Shown: positions 1 to 8,212 of the stretch, in pieces
Numbering within the stretch: position 1 is the first letter of the stretch
Layout of the letters: every line of letters begins with the position of its first letter
Assembly (NCBI GenBank): GCA_028870615.1
Contig: JAGWPH010000021.1
Coordinates: 1 to 10,667 of the forward strand
DNA length: 10,667 nt
Direction: 5' to 3'
Origin: Betaproteobacteria bacterium
Lineage (GTDB): Bacteria; Pseudomonadota; Gammaproteobacteria; Burkholderiales; Ferrovaceae
Notes under the pieces: model-generated
Told to the model about the DNA's origin: nothing
Databases searched by the model: none
What the model saw: only the letters and a program-made list of their open reading frames with translations
Program-made: the position numbers and the translations under genes

Positions 1-30
1 CCAGAACCCTGCGTGATGTGGGGCAGACGC

Positions 31-65
31 AAAAATGGAAAGGCCGACTGCGAACAGTCGGCCTT
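31..65 (-). terminator. Rho-independent terminator after tRNA-Phe
   Basis: Read on the minus strand, bases 65-40 form a perfect 11-bp GC-rich stem (AAGGCCGACTG with its complement) closed by a TTCG tetraloop. A short spacer and a run of five T (bases 35-31) follow. It begins 7 nt past the encoded CCA of the tRNA, so it should end both the tRNA transcript and any read-through transcript from the fatty-acid operon. UUCG loops are typical of stable bacterial hairpins. The T-tract starts 4 nt after the stem, which is slightly distant but acceptable. Confidence 0.88.
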
Positions 66-71
66 GGGTAC

Positions 72-1107
<1,036 letters not shown>

Positions 1108-1108
<1 letters not shown>

Positions 1109-2802
1109 CAGGCATGCTCCTCCTTGAGTGCGCGCCGCAGAATCTTGCCCACATTGGTGTGCGGTAGTTCGTCACGAAATTCGATGTGGCGCGGAATCTT
1201 GTACCCGGTCAACTGCTCGCGACAAAAGGCGGTAATCATCTCGGCAGTGAGATGAGGATCCTTGCGCACCACAAACAACTTGATTGCTTCGCCTGAATGC
1301 GGGTCGTTCACGCCTATGGCAGCGACTTCAAGCACCCCGGGATGTTTGGCCACGGTGGCCTCCACTTCGTTGGGGTATACGTTAAAACCAGACACCTTGA
1401 TCATGTCTTTCTTGCGATCCAGTAGAAACACAAATCCCTGCGGATCCATGGTGCCCAAATCGCCGGTGCGCAAAAAACCATCCGCGTAGAACACCGCCTG
1501 CGTCTCTGCTGGTTGGTTCCAGTAGCCCTTCATCACTTGAGGGCCACGGATACATATTTCCCCCTCGACGCCCAAGGCCACTTCCTGCCCCGCCTCATCC
1601 CGAATGGCCACTTCGGTGGAAGGAATGGGCAGGCCGATGCTGCCATTGAAAGTCTTCAGTTCCAACGGATTGATGGTGGCCCCCGGGGAAGTTTCGGTAA
1701 GGCCATAGGCCTGGGTGAGGGCACAGCCGGTGACCTGTTGCCAGCGCAGGGCGACTTCCTGCTGCACGGCCATGCCGCCACCCAAAGTGACTTTGAGATG
1801 AGAAAAATCGAGCCGGGCAAACCCCCGGTCGTTCAGCAATGCACTGAACAGGGTATTGACCCCGGTAATAACGGTAAAGCGGTGTTGCCGCAACTCCTTG
1901 ACGAAAGCCTTGAGATCACGGGGATTGATGATCAGCAGATTGGCCGCCCCCTGGTGCATGAAGGCCAGGCAATTGGCCGTGAGCGCAAAGATGTGGTACA
2001 GCGGCAGTGCCGTCACCACCAGTTCCTCACCGGGCCGGACAATGCCCGCCATCCACTGGTCTACCTGGATAAGATTGGCCACGATGTTGCCGTGACTGAG
2101 CATGGCCCCCTTGGGAATACCGGTGGTCCCACCGGTGTATTGCAGAAACGCGAGATCCTGGGGACGCAGGCGTGGCGGCGCCAGGTCCCCTTGTTCGCCC
2201 AGAAACAGCACGGCAGAAAAACTCAAGCTACCGGGCAACCGCCAGCGAGGCACCACGCGTCGCACATGACGCAAGACAAAATTGATCAACGCACCCTTCC
2301 ATCCCAGCAGTTCTCCCACGCTGGTCACCACAATGTGCTTCAACACCGGCGCTGTCTGTACCTGCTGCAGGGTATGGGCAAAATTTTCCAGCACCACGAT
2401 CACTTCAGCACCGGAATCCTTGAGCTGGAATTCCAGTTCGCGCGGGGTGTACAGGGGATTGCAGTTGACCACCACACAACCCGCGCGCAACACCCCGAAC
2501 AACGCGACGGGGTACTGCAGCACGTTAGGCATCATCAGTGCCACACGCGCCCCCTTGGGCACGCCATTTTGCTGCAACCAGGCGGCAAAATAACGCGACT
2601 GCTGTTCCAGCGCACGATAGTCCAATGCCTTGCCCATGCTGATGTAAGCGGTGCGCTGCGCAAACTGGCGACAGGCAGCTTCCATCAAGGCCACCACCGT
2701 GGCATCCGGCGGTGGAGAAATCTCTGCGGCGATACCCGGCGGATAGCTCGCCAGCCAGGGTTTGCTTGCAGAAGGTTCAAGGGGATCGGGAAACGTCATC
2801 AT
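1108..2802 (-). CDS. fadD: Long-chain-fatty-acid--CoA ligase FadD
   Basis: Activates free long-chain fatty acids with ATP and CoA to acyl-CoA via an acyl-adenylate; it normally acts at the inner face of the cytoplasmic membrane. At 564 aa it matches E. coli FadD (561 aa) in length and co-linear sequence. Motifs: ATP P-loop YTGGTTGIPKG (222-232), YGLTE (366-370), the TGD adenylate motif (446-448), the FadD signature around DRKKDMIKVSGFNVYPNE (462-479), and the C-terminal catalytic Lys553 in NVGKILRR. All key residues are present, so it should be active. Two adjacent ATGs are possible starts. The first (2802) overlaps the upstream stop as ATGA but lies only 1 nt after AGGAG (2808-2804). The second (2799) has 4 nt spacing and a TGATG overlap, and may be the real start. 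It supplies substrate to the FadE, FadJ-like and FadI enzymes encoded just upstream. Confidence 0.97.
1117..1125 (-). promoter_or_regulatory. Ribosome binding site of the NMO-family gene
   Basis: AAGGAGGAG on the minus strand lies inside the last codons of fadD, 8-10 nt before the ATG at 1108. It is the strongest Shine-Dalgarno sequence in the window. It confirms that start codon and suggests independent as well as coupled initiation. Confidence 0.75.
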
Positions 2803-4718
2803 GCTCCTGGAGTGGTTGTACGATGCAGTGGCCCACCGCTGAAGGGGGCAAATCCTGTCCCAAAAATCACGCCGGCATCTGCCAAATCGGCATCCGGCAC
2901 CACGCCTTCCGCCACCAGTGCCGCGGCACGTGCGGTCAAGGGCGCAATCAGGCGCTCAGCCAATCCGGGGGGCGCTGCGCCAAAGGCCGGTTTGAGGGGC
3001 TTTCCTTTAACCCAGACATAAAACCCGTGCCCGGCTTTTTTCCCCAGATGACCCTGGTCCAGGCACTGGATCAGGCAGGCCGCAGGAGCTCCCGCCGAAA
3101 GCTGCTGACCGGCAGCCATCACGATGTCGAGTCCTACCGTGTCCATCAGCTCCACCGGTCCCATGGGCATGCCAAAAGCTTCCAGTGCGGCATCAAGCGT
3201 GGCTGGCGCAATGCCTTCATCAAGGCAACGCAATGCTTCATGCATGTAGGGCGCCAACACCGCGTTCACCAAAAATCCGGGGGCGCTTCGAACCGGCAAG
3301 GGTAACTTGCCCAGCGCCCCGACAAAAGCTGCTGCAGCTTGCAACGCTTCCGGTGCCGCCCCTTGAACCTCCACCACTTCCACCAGCGGCATCAACGCCA
3401 CCGGATTGAAAAAGTGAATGCCCACCAGGCGTTCAGGCCTCCGCAGCCCCACCGCAATATCCTCAAGACGCAGGCTGGAGGTGTTGCTGGCCAAGAGCGC
3501 TGCGGGTTTCAAGCGGGGTTCCAGGGCTGCGAGGATCTGCTGTTTTACGGCAAGATTTTCAAACACGGCTTCGATCACCACATCGGCGTGCGCCACCCCC
3601 GCACCGGCGGGGTCGGGAATCAACCGGTCGCGCGCCGCACGGCACGCCAGCGGGGTCTTGAGGAGGCGCGCAAACAGGGCCTCGGCGCGCGTCAGCGCCG
3701 GAGCAATACGTTCCAGCGACTGATCCTGAAGAGTCACTGTCAATCCCTGCGCCACGCACCAGGCCGCAATGTCTCCACCCATCACGCCGGCCCCCACCAC
3801 ATGCACGCGCTGCGGCTTGAAGGCGCTGCCCTTGCCAAATCGCTTCAAGCGCTCCTGCAGATGGAATACACGCAGCAGGTTGCGCGCCGTGGGCGAAGCC
3901 AGAATCCGGTGCAGCACTTCCGGCGCAGCCAGGGCATTTCCATCCTGGTGCTGCCACAAATCGAGCAAGGCGTAAGGTGCCGGATAATGTTCGGGAGAAA
4001 CCTTCCGCGCTACCTGGTGCCGGGCCTGGCGCACTACCAAGGCACGCAACGGGCCATTTAACAGTCGTTGCCATAACCCCAGAGCACGCGGCGGGGTAGG
4101 ATCCAACACCCGCAGCCGGGCTGCCCGTTCCATCAAGCGCGGCGGGACACAGGCATCGGCCAGTCCGATGCGCCACGCCTTGCGCGCGTCCACCGTTTTG
4201 CCGGTGAGCATCATATCGAGGGCAGCAACGGCACCGATTCGTTGCGGCAGGCGCCGCATGCCACCCCAGGCCGGAACAATCCCCAACTTGACCTCGGGCA
4301 ACCCCAGGCGCGTGTCGGGCTGACCCACCACGATCCGGTAACGGCAAGCCAGCGACAATTCCAGTCCGCCGCCCATGCAATGGCCGCGGATCAGGGCCAG
4401 TGTGGGATAAGAAAGTGCTGCCACGCGATTGAACAGATCCCACCCTCGAGCCACCAGGCGCAAGCCGTTTTCCGGCGTGACAAGATCGTCGAACTCATGG
4501 ATGTCGGCACCGGCGATGAACCCGGCGGTTTTTCCCGAACGAAAAATCAGTCCGCGCGGCGGCTCAGCGTCCAGGTGATCAAGCATCTGGACCAACTCCG
4601 CCATCACCGCTCCGGAGAGCGCATTGGTGCTTTCACCAGCACGATCCAGCGTGGCCCAGGCCACGCCGTCTTCGTCGCGCGTCAACTTCCAATGAATAAA
4701 CTCGGGCGCAGCGATCAT
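2799..4718 (-). CDS. fadJ: FadJ-like bifunctional enoyl-CoA hydratase / 3-hydroxyacyl-CoA dehydrogenase
   Basis: Catalyses hydration of trans-2-enoyl-CoA and NAD-dependent oxidation of the resulting L-3-hydroxyacyl-CoA, steps two and three of beta-oxidation. Residues 1-190 are a crotonase domain with oxyanion-hole segments GFIAGADI (66-73) and GHCMGGGLE (112-120). Glu120 and Glu142 (in GLPEVKLGI) correspond to the two catalytic Glu of FadB/FadJ. From about 303 comes the NAD-binding domain with GAGVMGG (309-315) and catalytic His435 in GIHFFNP. The 3HCDH C-terminal region follows (about 478-630), with GHGFYVW. At 639 aa it is shorter than E. coli FadJ (714) or FadB (729). It stops just after GFAPFSGGPLH, so the last roughly 50 residues of FadJ are absent. 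The ATG overlaps the thiolase stop by 4 nt (ATGA) with no clear Shine-Dalgarno, so expression probably depends on coupling. Pairing with a FadI-type thiolase favours FadJ over FadB. Confidence 0.93.
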   Translation of the reverse strand: MIAAPEFIHWKLTRDEDGVAWATLDRAGESTNALSGAVMAELVQMLDHLDAEPPRGLIFRSGKTAGFIAGADIHEFDDLVTPENGLRLVARGWDLFNRVAALSYPTLALIRGHCMGGGLELSLACRYRIVVGQPDTRLGLPEVKLGIVPAWGGMRRLPQRIGAVAALDMMLTGKTVDARKAWRIGLADACVPPRLMERAARLRVLDPTPPRALGLWQRLLNGPLRALVVRQARHQVARKVSPEHYPAPYALLDLWQHQDGNALAAPEVLHRILASPTARNLLRVFHLQERLKRFGKGSAFKPQRVHVVGAGVMGGDIAAWCVAQGLTVTLQDQSLERIAPALTRAEALFARLLKTPLACRAARDRLIPDPAGAGVAHADVVIEAVFENLAVKQQILAALEPRLKPAALLASNTSSLRLEDIAVGLRRPERLVGIHFFNPVALMPLVEVVEVQGAAPEALQAAAAFVGALGKLPLPVRSAPGFLVNAVLAPYMHEALRCLDEGIAPATLDAALEAFGMPMGPVELMDTVGLDIVMAAGQQLSAGAPAACLIQCLDQGHLGKKAGHGFYVWVKGKPLKPAFGAAPPGLAERLIAPLTARAAALVAEGVVPDADLADAGVIFGTGFAPFSGGPLHRTTTPGA

Positions 4719-5998
4719 GACAGTGACTCGATCAACAGGGCACCACCCTGGCCGCCACCAATACAGATGCTCGCAATGCCGCGCCGTCCGCCCCGTTCGC
4801 GCAAAGCGCGCAATACCTGCAACACGATGCGCGCCCCCGAAGCGCCCACCGGATGCCCCAGCGCAATGGCACCCCCGTAGGGATTAAGACGTTGCACATC
4901 GAGCGCACCCAATGCCCCCACACCCAACTGCTCGCGACACCAGGTTTCATCCTGCCAGGCCGCAATACAAGCCAGCACCTGGGCGGCAAAGGCTTCATTG
5001 ATTTCCCATACATCCAGATCGTTAAGGCCCAAACCGTGACGCTGCAACAGGGGGGTGGCCGCATACACCGGCGCCAGCCCCATTTGAGCCGGATCGAGCG
5101 CCGCCCACTGACTGTCCACGAGGCGCGCCATGGGCCGCAATTGCCAGCGCGCCACGGCTTCCTCTGAGGCCAGCAACAGCAGTGCTGCGCCGTCAGTGAC
5201 CTGCGAACTGTTGCCCGCCGTGATGTTGCCGTAGGGTTTATCGAATACGGGTTTCAAGGTGGCAAGCTTTTCCACGCTGGCGTCGCTGCGGATCCCATCA
5301 TCTTCCGAATAGATTCGGCCGTTCGCATCCACCAGCGGCACGATATCCTGTGCGCCCGCCCGGGCTGCCACGGCGCGCTGATGACTTTGCACCGCATAGG
5401 CATCCATCTGGGCGCGCGTGATACCAAAACGGCAAGCCAGATTTTCTGCGGTCTGCCCCATGGACAATCCCACCACAGGATCGGTAAGGCCTTTCAGCAA
5501 TCCGATCACAGGCTTGAAATACGCGGGGCGCAAGCGCCCCAGCAGGGCCAGTTTTTGCCCCAGGGCGCGCGCACCATTCCAGCGTGCCAGCCATTGCACC
5601 ATGGCATCGGACAGCAGCACCGCGGCCCGCGAGAGCGCATCGGTGCCACCCGCCAGCACGAGATGGCTGCGACCCAGTTGAATGTTGGCCAGGGCCGAAT
5701 CGAGGGATTGCATGCCGGAAGCGCAATTGCGCATCACGGTCCAGCCCGGCACCTTGTCGCCGCAACCCAGACGCAATGCCAGGATCCGTCCAATGTTGAC
5801 TTCATCGGGCGCGGGCGCGGCGCAGCCCAGGATCACTTCATCCAGGTGGGAAGGCAGAAACGGCTGGCGCAGCAGCAAACCACGCCCCGCCTGTACGGCG
5901 AGGTCGCAGGCAGAAAACGGGCCGGGTGCGCCGCGCGCCTTGAGAAACGGGGTCCGCGCCCCATCAATGAGGTAAGCAGGTTTCAAAACTCTTTCCAA
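4715..5998 (-). CDS. fadI: FadI-type acetyl-CoA C-acyltransferase (3-ketoacyl-CoA thiolase)
   Basis: Cleaves 3-ketoacyl-CoA with CoA to acetyl-CoA and a shortened acyl-CoA, the last step of each beta-oxidation turn; it should pair with the FadJ-like subunit encoded next. Numbered from the chosen start (427 aa), the nucleophile is Cys92 in NCASGMQSL, followed by NEAF (334-337), His382 in GHPVGASG and Cys412 in CIGGGQGG: the full thiolase catalytic set. Length and the long insert after GGTDALSR fit FadI (436 aa) better than FadA (about 387). There is no ATG: an in-frame TGA lies at 6016-6014, and the only upstream candidates are TTG codons at 6013, 6007, 5998 and 5986. TTG 5998 is preferred because GGAG (6011-6008) lies 9 nt before it. 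The gene overlaps the end of fadE by 35 nt (50 nt if 6013 is used). The exact start is uncertain; the function is not. Confidence 0.93.
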   Translation of the reverse strand: MERVLKPAYLIDGARTPFLKARGAPGPFSACDLAVQAGRGLLLRQPFLPSHLDEVILGCAAPAPDEVNIGRILALRLGCGDKVPGWTVMRNCASGMQSLDSALANIQLGRSHLVLAGGTDALSRAAVLLSDAMVQWLARWNGARALGQKLALLGRLRPAYFKPVIGLLKGLTDPVVGLSMGQTAENLACRFGITRAQMDAYAVQSHQRAVAARAGAQDIVPLVDANGRIYSEDDGIRSDASVEKLATLKPVFDKPYGNITAGNSSQVTDGAALLLLASEEAVARWQLRPMARLVDSQWAALDPAQMGLAPVYAATPLLQRHGLGLNDLDVWEINEAFAAQVLACIAAWQDETWCREQLGVGALGALDVQRLNPYGGAIALGHPVGASGARIVLQVLRALRERGGRRGIASICIGGGQGGALLIESLS

Positions 5999-8210
5999 AG
6001 TCGTCAACTCCAATCACGCGGTCACGCAACACATTACGCCGCTGCAGGACGGCATGCTCTTCAGGGGTGATTACGCCAGCAGAGCGTGCCGCCTCACCGA
6101 TATCGCGCACATTGGCCCGCGGATCGTTGGCAAAGCGTCCGGCTTTTTCGGCCTCGCGAATCCGGGCTTCAATGGGCTCGGCTTCCAGCGTAGCGGCCAA
6201 AGCCCATTCCAGCGCCCCCACAGGCTCCTCTGCGTTAGCCGGCAGGTAACAGCAGGCGGTCAAGCGGTCCCGTGTGGGCGAGGGAGTGATCAGCAGGCGC
6301 GCCACATCATGCCCCAGATCGTCGGAGGGCACCACATAGGGATAGCCCCAGGGAAACAGCATGCGGTGCAGCAGGACGGCCACCCAGTGCATTGGATAGT
6401 TGGCGATCACGCCATCAAAGGCTTGCTGCGCCCGATACATGGCATCCCACACTGCCCAATGCAATAATGGCAGGTCGGGCCGCGGCCGACCTTCATCTTC
6501 GTAACGTTTCAAGGCAGCCGAGATCAGGGTCATCTGCGAGAGAATGTCTCCGAGTCGCGCGGATAATTTTTCGCGACGCTTGAGCCCTCCGCCCAGGACC
6601 AGCAGCGACACGTCGGAGAGAAACGCAAAGGCGGCAGAATAACGGGAGAGCTGCTGATAGTAACGCCGTGTCTCCGGTGCCGCCGTCGCCGGAACCGCCA
6701 CAAAATGCGAACCGGTCAACCCCATCCACAATGCGCGTAGGCCGTTTTTAAAAGTATGCGCAATGTGCCCGAACAGGGCCTGCTGGAATTCCTCAAGGCC
6801 GGCCTCGGGATCGGGATGGCGCGCCGCATTCATCTCGCGCAACACAAAGGGATGACAGCGAATGGCGCCCTGACCAAACAGGATCAGACTGCGCGTCAAA
6901 ATGTTGGCCCCTTCCACCGTAATGCCGATAGGGATCTGCTGATAGGCGCGCCCTAAAAAGTTGGATGGCCCGAGGCAGATACCTTTTCCGCCAATAACGT
7001 CCATGCCGTCATTGACCACCCGACGCGCGCGTTCCGTGACATGATATTTGGCGATGGCCGAGAGCACCGCCGGCTTTTGCCCTTGATCCACCGCAGCGGC
7101 AGCGAAGGTGCGTAGCGCATCCATCAGGTAAGTGTTGGCACCGATGCGGGTCAGCGCCTCTTCCACGCCTTCAAAGCGGCCGATGGGCAACTTGAATTGA
7201 CTGCGCACCCGGGCATAGGCCCCCACCGCGCGTGTCGTGAGCTGGGCCATGCCGGTGTTGGAAGCAGGCAGGGAGATGGCACGTCCGGCGGCAAGACTTT
7301 CCATCAGCATGCGCCAGCCTTGCCCTGCCATGGCAGCGCCGCCAATGATGAAATCAAGTGGCATGAAAACTTCATGGCCGCGCGTCGGCCCGTTCATGAA
7401 CATGGCGTTGAGCGGAAAATGCCGGCGCCCGATGTCCACCCCGGGATGATCGTGAGGCACCAGGGCACAGGTGATCCCGATCTCGTGCGTTGGGCCGAGC
7501 AGTCCCTCCGGGTCGAACAGTCGAAACGCCAACCCCAGCAGGGTGCACACCGGGGCCAGCGTGATGTAGCGCTTGTCCCAGGTCACGCGCATGCCAAGAA
7601 CCTCGCGTCCTTGCCATGGCCCTTTGCACACCACGCCGAAGTCCGGAATGGCTGCCGCATCCGATCCGGCCCAGGGGCTGGTGAGGGCAAACGCGGGGAT
7701 TTCTTCTCCGCGCGCCAGCCGCGGCAGGTAATAATTTTTTTGGTCTTCGGTGCCATAGTGCAGCAACAGCTCGCCAGGCCCCAGCGAATTGGGCACCATG
7801 ACCGTCACTGCGAGGGCCGAGCTGCGCGTGGACAACCGGGTAATGATCTGGGAATGAGCGAAAGCCGAAAACGCCTGGCCACCATACCGCTTGGGGATAA
7901 TCAGGCCAAGAAATCCCTGTTCCTTGAGGTACTGCCAGGTGGCTGGAGAAAGGTCGAAATCGCTCTGGGTAACCCGCCAATCGTCCACCATGCGGCAGGC
8001 TTCGTTGGCCTCATGATCCAAAAAATGTTGCTCCTCGGGGGTGAGGCGGGGTGCTGGGAGATCCAGCAGTTTTTGCCAATTGGGATGCCCGCGAAACAGC
8101 TCACCCTCCCAGCCCACGGTACCCGCTTCCAGCGCCTCGCGCTCGGTATCGGACATCGGTGGAAGCATCTTGCGATAAGCTCGAAACAGTGGTGCTGTGA
8201 TAAACCGCAT
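5964..8210 (-). CDS. fadE: FadE-type acyl-CoA dehydrogenase
   Basis: FAD enzyme for the first oxidation of acyl-CoA to trans-2-enoyl-CoA, passing electrons to ETF or the membrane quinone pool. The 748-aa protein is co-linear with E. coli FadE (814 aa) from the SAPVFRGFRKVMPPMS region onward. Its matches include NSLGPGELL (141-149), FALTSPWAGSDAAAIPD (174-190), NGPTRG (273-278), GKGICLGPSNFL (408-419) and ITVEGANILTRS (430-441) with candidate catalytic Glu433. The FadE-specific C-terminal extension, including RLGDILSQM and VDDF near the end, is present. It lacks the N-terminal hydrophobic segment of about 65 residues found in E. coli FadE, beginning directly at MRFITAPLFRAYRKMLPPMS. The ATG is 2 nt after the TGA of the GGDEF/EAL gene, with AAGAGG at a good distance, so an in-frame upstream extension is not available. 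Confidence 0.95.
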   Translation of the reverse strand: MRFITAPLFRAYRKMLPPMSDTEREALEAGTVGWEGELFRGHPNWQKLLDLPAPRLTPEEQHFLDHEANEACRMVDDWRVTQSDFDLSPATWQYLKEQGFLGLIIPKRYGGQAFSAFAHSQIITRLSTRSSALAVTVMVPNSLGPGELLLHYGTEDQKNYYLPRLARGEEIPAFALTSPWAGSDAAAIPDFGVVCKGPWQGREVLGMRVTWDKRYITLAPVCTLLGLAFRLFDPEGLLGPTHEIGITCALVPHDHPGVDIGRRHFPLNAMFMNGPTRGHEVFMPLDFIIGGAAMAGQGWRMLMESLAAGRAISLPASNTGMAQLTTRAVGAYARVRSQFKLPIGRFEGVEEALTRIGANTYLMDALRTFAAAAVDQGQKPAVLSAIAKYHVTERARRVVNDGMDVIGGKGICLGPSNFLGRAYQQIPIGITVEGANILTRSLILFGQGAIRCHPFVLREMNAARHPDPEAGLEEFQQALFGHIAHTFKNGLRALWMGLTGSHFVAVPATAAPETRRYYQQLSRYSAAFAFLSDVSLLVLGGGLKRREKLSARLGDILSQMTLISAALKRYEDEGRPRPDLPLLHWAVWDAMYRAQQAFDGVIANYPMHWVAVLLHRMLFPWGYPYVVPSDDLGHDVARLLITPSPTRDRLTACCYLPANAEEPVGALEWALAATLEAEPIEARIREAEKAGRFANDPRANVRDIGEAARSAGVITPEEHAVLQRRNVLRDRVIGVDDFGKSFETCLPH

Positions 8211-8212
8211 AA

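Noticed and set aside
38..66. Inverted repeat as a possible attachment site or mobile-element end next to a tRNA gene
   Set aside because: Its position just after the tRNA 3' end, the UUCG loop and the following T-run fit an intrinsic terminator. No integrase or duplicated tRNA end is seen, though only 30 bases lie beyond it.
1513..3021. 502-codon open frame on the plus strand, antisense to fadD and the end of the fadJ-like gene
   Set aside because: It is a codon-bias shadow of real genes whose motifs are unmistakable. The translation is rich in His, Gln and Arg with no recognisable domain, and it crosses a gene junction.
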